A stretch of 64,000 bases of DNA from Beduinella massiliensis (GTDB lineage: Bacteria > Bacillota > Clostridia > Christensenellales > Aristaeellaceae), in NCBI RefSeq assembly GCF_900199405.1, contig NZ_LT963430.1, positions 1,643,605 to 1,707,604 on the forward strand. The letters run 5' to 3'. Numbering within the stretch: the stretch's first letter is position 1; the number at the start of each line of letters is the position of its first letter. Below the pieces are notes generated by a model. The model was not told the DNA's origin and searched no databases. It saw nothing but the letters and a program-made list of their open reading frames with translations. Position numbers and translations under genes: made by a program. Positions 17,393 through 25,387 of the stretch are shown here, in pieces.

Positions 17393-18100
17393 CTATATCT
17401 TCCTCAAAAACCTTCTCGTAAACAGGGCGATCCAGACGAGGCAGGACGTCAGGCCCGGAATAAACGCGAGAAGGCTCGCCCCGTCCGTCAACAGCCTGCC
17501 AATCCAGAAGGACGGAAGAAGGGCCGCGATAAAATGATACGGGGTAGGGACGAACCATGCGAAGATGAGCCCGATAAAGCTGATTCCCATCAGCTTGGAA
17601 AGAGCGAGCCCCTCCACCCGATTGCCCGCGATGGAAACGACCATCATCGCTAAAGCAATGCCTGTAAAGCTGCTGATGAGCGCGCTTAAAAGGATGACAT
17701 TAAAGGATAAGGACGATAGGGCAAAGGCGATGGATGCGATCAACGTAGCGAGAAATGCCCCTATCATGGGGAGCGCGATCCGCGCCGCCAAATAGGAAAC
17801 CCCTTCTGCCGGGGTGACCTGATAAAACGCGCTTACCCCCTGGTCGCGCTCCTCCAGAAGCAAAAAGGCCGATGTAATCGCAACGAACACAGGAGTCAGG
17901 CAGATCAACATTCCGTCTGCGAGGCCGTACCAGGGCATAATCGAAAATGCGTATTTGTCGGTTAAAATCTGATTTGCGAAGGGAACCGCAAGCTTTAAAA
18001 ATATCCCGATGAAAAAGGGCGCCGGAATCAGGACGATTAGCATCCCGTCCTTTGATATCTGTCTTAGGCCGATTTGAAAGAGCTTCAGCGTGTACCTCAT
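17393..18100 (-). CDS. ABC exporter membrane subunit (second permease)
   Basis: 235 residues from ATG 18100 behind GGAGGGAACG, overlapping the upstream permease stop by four bases. Six hydrophobic segments are visible and there is no signal peptide. A cytoplasmic LLEERDQGVSAFYQVTP element is typical of ABC-2-type permeases of the fluoroquinolone/bacitracin exporter kind. It probably pairs with the next permease upstream and the ATPase, forming a TetR-controlled exporter. The substrate is unknown. Confidence 0.85.
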   Translation of the reverse strand: MRYTLKLFQIGLRQISKDGMLIVLIPAPFFIGIFLKLAVPFANQILTDKYAFSIMPWYGLADGMLICLTPVFVAITSAFLLLEERDQGVSAFYQVTPAEGVSYLAARIALPMIGAFLATLIASIAFALSSLSFNVILLSALISSFTGIALAMMVVSIAGNRVEGLALSKLMGISFIGLIFAWFVPTPYHFIAALLPSFWIGRLLTDGASLLAFIPGLTSCLVWIALFTRRFLRKI

Positions 18101-18798
18101 TCGCCGTTCCCTCCTTCCGATTGCAGAGCGGTCCCGATGCGAATTTTTGCGATCCATAACAGGGCGCCAAACCAGAGAAGGAGGACAACGAACGCGCCGG
18201 GACTTGCGCTTTTTTCGGGATCGATCGAAGATGCGATCATGTGCCATAAGGCCGTACCCGGAAAAAGCTCCAAAGCTGGATGCGTAAAGCCAAGCGCAGT
18301 CAGAATAGGAGGAATGGACAGAAACACCGCAGGAAGCGTCACGATGAGCATATAATGGTTTACGGAGCGGGCGTAGGAGGCAACCGTCAGCCCTACGACG
18401 TTAAAGACGACCGCGCCGCCAAACACGCTGAACGCCAGGAGTGCCAGGCGGACCGCGCCTCTCATGGAGACGGCCGCGATCAGCACAGCCGATATCGTCG
18501 ACAGGACGGCCAACGACACGGATTTTGACAGGACGTATTCGATGGGGCGGAGCGGCGAAACGCACCAGAACAGATGCAGGCCCTCTCCTTTTTCGAGCAG
18601 CCAGATTCCGCCGACAAAGAAGACGCCGAGCATTGCGGGGTCGGACAAGACGATGAGAGAGGACACTATCTTTTGATAAACCGGGGGTGTCACCACCAAT
18701 ACGGCGATGTAAACCGCGCTAAAAAAAGCGTACAGGAAGTAGAAACCGTATTTTATTTGGAAACGAACGTCGTTCTTTAAGGCATTTATAAACCTCAT
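18097..18798 (-). CDS. ABC exporter membrane subunit (first permease)
   Basis: 233 residues with about six membrane segments. LLEKGEGLHLFWCVSPLRPI is the counterpart of the cytoplasmic element in the neighbouring permease, which suggests duplicated half-transporter subunits. The start overlaps the ATPase stop by four bases. With its partner it would form the membrane channel of the exporter. Confidence 0.85.
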   Translation of the reverse strand: MRFINALKNDVRFQIKYGFYFLYAFFSAVYIAVLVVTPPVYQKIVSSLIVLSDPAMLGVFFVGGIWLLEKGEGLHLFWCVSPLRPIEYVLSKSVSLAVLSTISAVLIAAVSMRGAVRLALLAFSVFGGAVVFNVVGLTVASYARSVNHYMLIVTLPAVFLSIPPILTALGFTHPALELFPGTALWHMIASSIDPEKSASPGAFVVLLLWFGALLWIAKIRIGTALQSEGGNGE

Positions 18799-19655
18799 TG
18801 CAGCCGCCTTCCCGTAAGCTGGATGAACAGGTCCTCGAGCGTCGGTTCCTTTGAATGAATCCGCGTCAGCCTGCCATCTTGCAGCGCGGACTGAAAGCCC
18901 TCCGCATGCGCCAGCTCTGCGAGCGTGCAGACGTCTTGTACCTCTCTTCCGTCCGCTAAAAAGCTGTATTCCACCTTCGTGCTGGCCCCGCTTTTTTGCA
19001 GCGCATGCGGCGTGTCGATCGCCCGAATCGTTCCGCCAGAGATAAACGCGACTCGGTCACAGAGCTCCTGTGCGTCGTGCATGTTGTGGGTCGTCAAGAT
19101 GATGGTCTTTCCCCTCTTCTTTTGCGCTAAGATCATGTCCTTTACAACTCTTGCGTTGGCGGGGTCAAGGCCGCTGGTCGGCTCATCGAGAAAAAGCAGC
19201 TCAGGATCATGCAGCAGGGCACGGACAAAGCCAAGCCGCATCTTCATGCCCTTTGAATAGCTTGAGACCTTTTTGTCGGCGTCGTTTTGAAGCCCTACCT
19301 TTTCCAGGAGCAGCATCGGGTCAAAAGTCTTGCTGGAATAGAGGGAGGCGAAGTACCTCAAATTCTCGGCTGCGGTAAATTTTCCGTAGAAGTTGGGAAA
19401 TTCAAAGTCCACGCCTATCTTTTCGTAATAATCCCGGGTCCTGTTCTTTATCTCCAGACCGAAGACGCGGGCGCTCCCGCGATAGTTCCGCAGGGTGCCC
19501 GTCAGTATCTTCTGCAGGGTGCTTTTGCCCGCGCCGGACGGGCCCAGGAACCCGAAGATTTCGCCCTGCTGCACGTCAAAGTCGATCCCCTGAAGGGTAT
19601 CCAGCCTGCACGAGGGGTATTTCAGGAAGACCTCGTGAACGTCAATCAGCTTCAT
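18795..19655 (-). CDS. ABC transporter ATP-binding protein (exporter type)
   Basis: 286 residues with Walker A GPSGAGKST near residue 38, a signature loop SSYSKGMKMRLGFVRALLHD, Walker B LLFLDEPTSGLD and the switch His in LTTHNMHDAQ. The C-terminal extension of about 70 residues is typical of drug or lantibiotic exporters of the CcmA branch. It overlaps both the TetR gene upstream and the permease downstream, so the four genes are one transcript. Confidence 0.93.
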   Translation of the reverse strand: MKLIDVHEVFLKYPSCRLDTLQGIDFDVQQGEIFGFLGPSGAGKSTLQKILTGTLRNYRGSARVFGLEIKNRTRDYYEKIGVDFEFPNFYGKFTAAENLRYFASLYSSKTFDPMLLLEKVGLQNDADKKVSSYSKGMKMRLGFVRALLHDPELLFLDEPTSGLDPANARVVKDMILAQKKRGKTIILTTHNMHDAQELCDRVAFISGGTIRAIDTPHALQKSGASTKVEYSFLADGREVQDVCTLAELAHAEGFQSALQDGRLTRIHSKEPTLEDLFIQLTGRRLQ

Positions 19656-20238
19656 CCTGTATGATCTCCTTTAATACGCCGTCCAAAATAAGCGCCATGA
19701 CGGTCTGCTGGTCGGCAGCGTCGTCCTGCTGCAAGGTCAGAAAGCCGATCGCAAGGGTTTGCAGCGTCTTGGTCGCGATCTCCATCCCGCACGTAAAATG
19801 AACGCCGTATTCCTCTAATCGGATGAGCTCACCGCTGTCATCTTCCGTATGGGCCGCGATGACCTCCGGGGGCAGCTTGCGATACAGATAATCGGCGGTT
19901 TCACGATCGGCTTTTTTCAGCATGGGATAGCGCTGCAGCTCGCTAAACATCCACAGAAAGCATTGCTTGCACAGCTCTCTTGGCGGCAACGATCGGTTTT
20001 CGTTTAAAAACGCGTCCATCTCACGCCACATCCGGGTTTGCTGATTTCCCGCAATCTCCATATAAAGGTGTTCTTTGCTCGGGTAAAAAGCGTAAAATGT
20101 GCCTTTGGCGATGCCGGCCGCCCGCACGATTTCGTCGATAGATACTTTTTTGATCCCAAATGAGGTGAACAGCCGCTCGCCTTCCTGCATCAGCTTTTGA
20201 CGGATTCGCTCTCTTTCAAGCTCGCTGAACTTGGGCAT
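19642..20238 (-). CDS. TetR/AcrR family transcriptional regulator
   Basis: 198 residues from ATG 20238 behind GGAGGG; a longer frame crosses the promoter and is rejected. The N-terminal helix-turn-helix reads VSIDEIVRAAGIAKGTFYAFYPSKEHLY, a textbook TetR motif split here only by the ligand-free linker. The C-terminal half is a helical ligand/dimer domain with a Cys pair. It heads the exporter operon and sits directly behind a palindromic operator, so it most likely represses itself and the exporter until an exported compound binds. Confidence 0.92.
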   Translation of the reverse strand: MPKFSELERERIRQKLMQEGERLFTSFGIKKVSIDEIVRAAGIAKGTFYAFYPSKEHLYMEIAGNQQTRMWREMDAFLNENRSLPPRELCKQCFLWMFSELQRYPMLKKADRETADYLYRKLPPEVIAAHTEDDSGELIRLEEYGVHFTCGMEIATKTLQTLAIGFLTLQQDDAADQQTVMALILDGVLKEIIQDEAD

Positions 20239-20262
20239 GTTTATCCCTCCATTCCGACCGAT

Positions 20263-20288
20263 ATGACTAAATTGATATATTTGGTCAT
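20263..20288. promoter_or_regulatory. palindromic operator for the TetR-family regulator
   Basis: Inverted repeat ATGACTAAAT-N6-ATTTGGTCAT with one mismatch between arms. It lies directly downstream of the -10 element of the leftward promoter, covering the likely transcription start, an arrangement that blocks initiation. Confidence 0.75.
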
Positions 20289-20292
20289 TTGA

Positions 20293-20321
20293 ATTATAAC
20301 GCCTGCCCAACGCCTTGTCAA
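20293..20321 (-). promoter_or_regulatory. consensus sigma-A promoter of the TetR/ABC exporter operon
   Basis: On the minus strand, perfect TTGACA (20316-20321) and TATAAT (20293-20298) with a 17-base spacer, just ahead of the palindromic operator. A consensus promoter fits control by a repressor. Confidence 0.85.
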
Positions 20322-20373
20322 TGGAGATCGCGTGAAGGGTCGAGCCCAAGGACCCGATCTGGTTTTTTCGTGA

Positions 20374-20402
20374 TTAACGCCCGCCCTTTCGGTGCATATT
20401 AT
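20374..20402 (+). promoter_or_regulatory. possible promoter for the nucleotidyltransferase gene
   Basis: TTAACG (20374-20379) and TATTAT (20397-20402) with a 17-base spacer, 43 bases ahead of ATG 20445. Both hexamers deviate from consensus. Confidence 0.45.
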
Positions 20403-20444
20403 TCGCATCTTCACCCCTGTGGGGCGAAAAGGAGGCGTATGCAC

Positions 20445-22820
20445 ATGGGCATTCAGGCGGTCATCATGGCGGGAGGCGAGGGAACGCGCCTTCGCCCGCT
20501 GACGTGCGATCTGCCCAAGCCGCTGGTGCCGGTGCTTGGGCGTCCCGTGATGGCCTACACGCTGGAGCTGCTCAGGCGTCACGGCGTGAAGGACGTCGCC
20601 GCGACCATTCAATACCTGCCCGATCAGATGAAAGCAGCCTTTGGGGACGGCGGCGCGTACGGCGTAAACCTGCGATTTTATCGGGAACGCACGCCGCAGG
20701 GGACGGCGGGCAGCGTCCGCATGGCGCAGGACGAGATCGATTCGCCGTTTTTTGTGCTCTCCGGCGATGGTCTGACGGACTGCGACCTTAGCGCGGCCAT
20801 GGACTGCCACAAGTCGCACGGGGCGCTGGCGACGATCGTGCTGCGCCGCGTGGAGGTGCCGCTCGAATACGGCGTGGTGATCGCGGACGGCGAGGGGCGC
20901 GTGCGCCAGTTCGTGGAAAAACCGGGTTGGAGCGAGGTGTACAGCGATACGGTGAACACGGGCATCTACGTGTTGAGCCCTGAGGTGTTCGAGTACATCC
21001 CCCGGACCGGGCCCTTTGATTTCGGGCGGGATCTGTTTCCGCTGCTCGTGCGGCAGGGCATGCCGGTGTGCGCCTACGTCATGGACGGCTACTGGTGTGA
21101 CATCGGCGACCAGGCCGCTTACGTGCGCGCGCAGGAGGACATGCTGGAGGGGCGCGTGAACCTGCCGCTGCCCGCGAAGCGTGACGCGGAGGGAAACGTG
21201 GTGGAACCGGGCGCGTGCATCCAGCCGGGCGCGTTGGTGGAAGCGCCCTGTTACATCGGCACGGACGCCCTGATTCAGACGGGCAGCAGAGTCGGCGCGC
21301 ATTCCTGCATCGGCGCGCAGGCCGTCGTGGAGGCCGGGGCGACCGTGAAGCGGTCGGTCGTCTGGCCGGGCGCGCGGATTATGGAAGGAGCGCAGCTTCG
21401 CGGCGCGGTCGTCTGCCGAAGCGCGCGGATGCAGGCACAGGCGCGGATGTTCGAGGGCAGCGCGCTGGGCGACGGCAGCGTGCTGGAAGACGGCGCGTGC
21501 CTCCCGCAGGGCGTCAAGGTCTGGCCGCACAAGCGCGTGATGACGGGCCTTCAGGCGGCGGAAAACGTCGTCTGGGGTGACTGTTGCTGTCCGGACGTTC
21601 GGGAGACGGGCATTGCCCTTGCCAACGCGCGCGACGTGCAGACCGTGGCGGCGGCCTGGGCGCACGTGCTGAAGGCGCGGCGCATGGCGCTGCTCTTCGA
21701 CGGCACGCCGGAGGCACAGGCGCTGTACGCGGCGGCGGGCGCGGCGCTGATGACGCAGGGGGTGGAGGCGGTGCTGCTGGGCGAGGGCAGGCGGCCCAAG
21801 CTGCGCGCGCTGATGGAGCAGCTGCTCGTGCCCTGCGGCCTGTTTATCGCGGGAGAGGGCGTGCAGCCGCTCGCGGAAGGCGGCCTTTCGGCGTCGGACG
21901 CACAACGACGGAACCTGCAGACGCTCCTTTCACGCCAGGACTTTGCGCCTGCAAGCGGCCGGGGCGTGCGCGCGCCGCACCGCGTCGAGGACGGCGAGGC
22001 GTTCTATACGGCGTCCGTGGCGCGCCTCGCGCGGGGCAGAACGCTGGAGGCGCCTGCGGCGGTCTTCTGCCCAAGCGAGTTCAGCGCGCGGCAGGTGCGC
22101 AGGACGTTGGAGCTCTGCGGCGCGCGGCATGTGCGCGTGCAGGCAGGCGGCGCGCATGCGCTGCTGGACGGGGAAACCGGCTTTGTGATTTCAAAGGACG
22201 GCGAGCGCATCGGCGTGTTGGACGCCGGAGGCGCGCTCTGCGAGCAGGAGATGCAGGCGCTGCGCGCGCTCGTGCTGCTGGATGCGGGCGAGCGTACGTT
22301 GGTCGTGCCCATGGACGAGACACAGGCGCTGGACGCGCTCTCGCAGCGGCAGGGCGCGCGGGTGGAGCGTGTTCGCCCGGGCATGCGCGGGCTTTACGCG
22401 CAGCTGACGGAGCGTGCGCTCTGGCTTCAGCGTGCGGTACGTTTTGACGCGCTTGCCTCACTGATCTGCCATCTGGCCTTTCTCAGCGCGGAGAAGCGCA
22501 TGCCGCGCGACATCCTGCGGGATTGCCCGCGCCTTTACTGGCGGGACGCGAGCGTGAGCTGCGCGCTCAAGGACAAGGGGCGCATTCTGCGCGCGCTGTG
22601 CGAGGAGGCGGGCGGCATACTGCCGGACGGGGGCGTGCGCATCCGCACGCAGAACGGCTGGGCGACGCTCTACGCCCCGGATGAGCTGCCCCGCATCCGT
22701 ATTTTCACGGAATCGGAGGATGCGGAGTTTGCCCGCGAATTGTGCGCGGAGTATTCGGACAAGGTGCGCGCGCTGGTGCAGGGAGAAGGTGGCAGCAAAA
22801 TGCGCAGGCCCGCCCCTTGA
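20445..22820 (+). CDS. NDP-sugar pyrophosphorylase fused to a phosphomannomutase-like domain
   Basis: 791 residues. ATG 20445 is chosen because GGAGG lies nine bases upstream; ATG 20439 is too close. Residues 1-230 form a nucleotidyltransferase domain with the signature AVIMAGGEGTRLRPLT and FVEKP, making a sugar nucleotide such as GDP-mannose or glucose-type nucleotides. Residues about 250-370 are hexapeptide repeats of a left-handed beta helix. Residues about 375-790 align in order with phosphoglucomutase/phosphomannomutase, but the phosphoserine loop (TASHNP) is replaced by IAGEGVQ and the metal loop (DGDGDR) by KDGERIG. The mutase half is therefore probably not catalytic. This two-domain layout is known among Firmicutes. 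Confidence 0.85.
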   Translation: MGIQAVIMAGGEGTRLRPLTCDLPKPLVPVLGRPVMAYTLELLRRHGVKDVAATIQYLPDQMKAAFGDGGAYGVNLRFYRERTPQGTAGSVRMAQDEIDSPFFVLSGDGLTDCDLSAAMDCHKSHGALATIVLRRVEVPLEYGVVIADGEGRVRQFVEKPGWSEVYSDTVNTGIYVLSPEVFEYIPRTGPFDFGRDLFPLLVRQGMPVCAYVMDGYWCDIGDQAAYVRAQEDMLEGRVNLPLPAKRDAEGNVVEPGACIQPGALVEAPCYIGTDALIQTGSRVGAHSCIGAQAVVEAGATVKRSVVWPGARIMEGAQLRGAVVCRSARMQAQARMFEGSALGDGSVLEDGACLPQGVKVWPHKRVMTGLQAAENVVWGDCCCPDVRETGIALANARDVQTVAAAWAHVLKARRMALLFDGTPEAQALYAAAGAALMTQGVEAVLLGEGRRPKLRALMEQLLVPCGLFIAGEGVQPLAEGGLSASDAQRRNLQTLLSRQDFAPASGRGVRAPHRVEDGEAFYTASVARLARGRTLEAPAAVFCPSEFSARQVRRTLELCGARHVRVQAGGAHALLDGETGFVISKDGERIGVLDAGGALCEQEMQALRALVLLDAGERTLVVPMDETQALDALSQRQGARVERVRPGMRGLYAQLTERALWLQRAVRFDALASLICHLAFLSAEKRMPRDILRDCPRLYWRDASVSCALKDKGRILRALCEEAGGILPDGGVRIRTQNGWATLYAPDELPRIRIFTESEDAEFARELCAEYSDKVRALVQGEGGSKMRRPAP

Positions 22821-22846
22821 CAGTGGGCCCGTCCCTATACTATAAT
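22817..22846 (+). promoter_or_regulatory. strong sigma-A promoter for an intergenic transcript
   Basis: Perfect TTGACA (22817-22822, overlapping the preceding stop codon) and TATAAT (22841-22846) with an 18-base spacer. No rightward protein gene follows before 24146, so a non-coding transcript is implied, starting near 22853. Confidence 0.75.
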
Positions 22847-22852
22847 GTCCGC

Positions 22853-23096
22853 AGAGCTTGAGGGCTTTCACAGACAGATTTCCTGAGGTGTGCGCGAGCT
22901 TCCAGTTTTTACCCACATTTTCACAACCGGAGTCTGCGTCGGCGCATGGATGCCATGCCCCCGTGATATCACGCCAGGGGACGGCAGCAAATGTGCCGCA
23001 GGGCACCGACCTGCCGAGCGGCGGGTGAAAAAACGGCGGCGGACGGCACTTTGGGATTTTTATTGCAAAAACGGCGGCCAATCGGCCGCTTTTTTT
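22853..23096 (+). ncRNA. candidate structured small RNA resembling 6S RNA
   Basis: A roughly 244-base segment lies between a consensus promoter and a strong terminator and has no credible reading frame. Near its start, TTTCCTGAGGTGTGCGCGAG resembles the 5' closing region of 6S RNA. Internal pairings can be drawn by eye: CACATTT (about 22912) with AAATGTG (about 22989), CTGCGTC with GACGGCAG, an apical GCATGG/CCATGC hairpin and a CGTGATATCACG hairpin. Together they give a long irregular rod with central openings, as 6S RNA needs to mimic an open promoter. The identification rests on this likeness only; another abundant small RNA is possible. Confidence 0.5.
23074..23096 (+). terminator. rho-independent terminator of the candidate small RNA
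   Basis: Stem GCGGCC / GGCCGC with loop AATC and a run of seven T. It lies just before the convergent AraC-family gene. Confidence 0.85.
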
Positions 23097-23114
23097 GTGT
23101 CGTTTTATCTGGTT

Positions 23115-24032
23115 TTACGGCTGCCTTTGCCTTCTGTAGGCGAGCGGGGTCAGCCCATAGCGCTGCTTGAAGCGCCGGTCAAAGTAGCTGGCGTGCCCCA
23201 TGCCGCAGGAGGAAGCGACCTGCGATATGGGCGTATCGGTCTGCGCGATCAGGCGCGCGGCCTGCTCCAGCCTGTATTCGATCAGGTATTCGAGCGGCCG
23301 GCGCTGCAGCACCTGGCGGAAGCAGCGGAAGCATTCGCTGCGCGACACGCCGGCCGACGCGGCGATGTGGTCGACCGACAGGTCGTCCGCATAGTGCAGA
23401 TGGATGTAGGAAAGCATCTTTTTGACGCGCAGCTCGCTGTGGCGCTCGCGCTGGGGGACAGACGTGCGCTCGAGGTCGGGCAGATGTGTGACGAGCGCGT
23501 GCCAGAGGGTGCCCACGTGCACCAGATACTCGATTTCCTTGCCGAAGCGCTCCGCCCGCGCGCTGCGGTACAGCCCGTGCAGGGCGAAGAGCATCTCCGC
23601 CTGCCAGGGCGTGGCGGGGCAGAGGCGGAAAGCCGGCAGTGCGGCGTCCGTGGTCACCGGCTGAACGAGCTTCGTGTAGATAGGGCTTTCCTTGCCGGAG
23701 CAGAGCAGGCGCGGCGAAAAGACGGTCGAAAACATCAGCGCGTCCGTGCAGCCGGGAGCCGGACGGGCCATGTGCAGCGCGCCGGAATTGACGAAGATGC
23801 CCTCGCCCGCCTGAAGGGGCAGGCGCGTCTCGCCTACGATGAACTCGACCGCCCCGCGCGTGACCACAGCGAATTCGACCTCCGGGTGCCAGTGCCAGGC
23901 GACAATATGCCCATCATATCGCGCAAAGTCGTCCGTATAGATGCCGATGGGGAAGGTCGGCGTTCCGTGCGCGGTCGTCTCGCGCATGAGGTCGTTGACC
24001 TGGATGGATGTAATTTGCTCCACGGAAAACAA
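23115..24032 (-). CDS. AraC-family regulator with N-terminal cupin domain
   Basis: 305 residues. The N-terminal half is cupin-like (AWHWHPEVEFAVVTRGAVEF, then LQAGEGIFVNSGALH), the sugar-sensing fold of AraC proteins. The C-terminal 100 residues hold two helix-turn-helix motifs, ending GMGHASYFDRRFKQRYGLTP. It is divergent from the MFS transporter gene 113 bases away, so the MFS/amylase/HD operon is its likely target, activated by a carbohydrate. Confidence 0.92.
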   Translation of the reverse strand: MFSVEQITSIQVNDLMRETTAHGTPTFPIGIYTDDFARYDGHIVAWHWHPEVEFAVVTRGAVEFIVGETRLPLQAGEGIFVNSGALHMARPAPGCTDALMFSTVFSPRLLCSGKESPIYTKLVQPVTTDAALPAFRLCPATPWQAEMLFALHGLYRSARAERFGKEIEYLVHVGTLWHALVTHLPDLERTSVPQRERHSELRVKKMLSYIHLHYADDLSVDHIAASAGVSRSECFRCFRQVLQRRPLEYLIEYRLEQAARLIAQTDTPISQVASSCGMGHASYFDRRFKQRYGLTPLAYRRQRQP

Positions 24033-24074
24033 CTCCTTGGGAGGATTGTGCTAAAATTTGAGCCTAAAGTGCGA

Positions 24075-24102
24075 TTGTATTCCCTTTGATTGCTATTATA
24101 AT
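24075..24102 (+). promoter_or_regulatory. promoter of the MFS/amylase operon
   Basis: TTGTAT (24075-24080) and TATAAT (24097-24102) with a 16-base spacer, 44 bases upstream of the MFS start. It lies in the divergent region shared with the AraC-family regulator. Confidence 0.55.
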
Positions 24103-24145
24103 GATACCATATGCCGGAAAATCACGCAATGGGGAGAAATGACGG

Positions 24146-25327
24146 ATGACCGTAAAAGACAACTATAACCACACGCTTTACGCCTCTTACATCGGTTACA
24201 TCACGCAGGCGATCGTAAACAACTTTGCGCCGCTGCTCTTTCTGACGTTTCAATCGACCTTGGGCATATCGTTGGACCGCATCGCGCTGCTGGTGACGCT
24301 GAACTTCGGGGTGCAGCTGCTGGTGGACCTGAGTGCTGCGCGCTTCGTGGATCGCATCGGCTACCGCACAGCCATCGTGGCGGCGCACCTGTTTGCGGGC
24401 GCGGGTCTCGTGGGCCTTGCGGTGCTGCCCTCGCTGCTGCCCAGCCCCTACGCGGGCCTTTTGCTTTCGGTGGTCTGCTATGCAATCGGCGGCGGGCTGA
24501 TCGAGGTGCTCATCAGCCCGATCGTAGAGGCTTGCCCCACGGCGCGCAAGGAGGCGGCCATGAGCCTGCTGCACTCCTTCTACTGCTGGGGGCACGTATT
24601 CGTCGTGCTCGCTTCCACGGCGTTTTTTCTGACCGTGGGCATCGCGAACTGGCGGGTGCTCGCCTGCGTCTGGGCCGCCGTCCCCCTTCTCAACGCGCTG
24701 TATTTCGCGCGCGTTCCCATCGCGAGCCTGGTGGAGGAAGGAGAGGGCCTGCCCCTGCGCGCGCTCCTGCGCGAGAAGTCGTTTTGGGTGCTGGGGCTGC
24801 TGATGGTCTGCGCGGGCGCCTCCGAACAGGGGATGAGCCAGTGGGCTTCCGCGTTTGCAGAAGGCGCGCTGGGGGTTTCCAAGACGATGGGCGACCTCGC
24901 GGGGCCGCTGTCGTTTGCGCTGTGCATGGGCACGGCACGCGCGCTGTATGCCGCCTTCAGCGAGCGCATCAGCCTGCGCCTGTTCATGGCGGGAAGCGCC
25001 GTGCTGTGCATCCTGAGCTATTTGGGCGCGTCGCTCACCCGCAACGCGCTGCTCGGCCTCGCGAGCTGCGCGCTGTGCGGGCTTTCGGTCGGCATCCTCT
25101 GGCCGGGAACGTTCTCCATGGCGGCTAAGGCCCTGCGCCGGGGCGGAACCGCGCTGTTTGCCCTGCTGGCGCTGGCGGGCGATCTGGGGTGCAGCGCTGG
25201 CCCGGCGGTCGTAGGCGTCGTCTCCGAGGCGATGGGGGCCAACCTTCGCATGGGTCTGCTGGCGGCGGTCGTGTTCCCCGCCGCGCTGCTGCTCTCTCTC
25301 AGCGCGCTGCGGACAAAGCGGACGTAG
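24146..25327 (+). CDS. major facilitator superfamily transporter
   Basis: 393 residues, with about 12 hydrophobic segments. The cytoplasmic loop between helices 2 and 3 carries ARFVDRIGYRTAIV, the MFS motif A (D-R-x-G-x-R). The layout resembles the fucose/sugar-promoter branch of transporters, and the start has GGGGAGAAATGACGG upstream. Directly followed by a discoidin-like protein, a GH13 enzyme and an HD protein, it may import or export a sugar or oligosaccharide; the substrate is inferred only from context. Confidence 0.88.
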   Translation: MTVKDNYNHTLYASYIGYITQAIVNNFAPLLFLTFQSTLGISLDRIALLVTLNFGVQLLVDLSAARFVDRIGYRTAIVAAHLFAGAGLVGLAVLPSLLPSPYAGLLLSVVCYAIGGGLIEVLISPIVEACPTARKEAAMSLLHSFYCWGHVFVVLASTAFFLTVGIANWRVLACVWAAVPLLNALYFARVPIASLVEEGEGLPLRALLREKSFWVLGLLMVCAGASEQGMSQWASAFAEGALGVSKTMGDLAGPLSFALCMGTARALYAAFSERISLRLFMAGSAVLCILSYLGASLTRNALLGLASCALCGLSVGILWPGTFSMAAKALRRGGTALFALLALAGDLGCSAGPAVVGVVSEAMGANLRMGLLAAVVFPAALLLSLSALRTKRT

Positions 25328-25387
25328 GACTTGCAATCCCGGGGGATTTGTGATACCGTTAAGCCATCTTTTGAGGAGGTGGAATCG

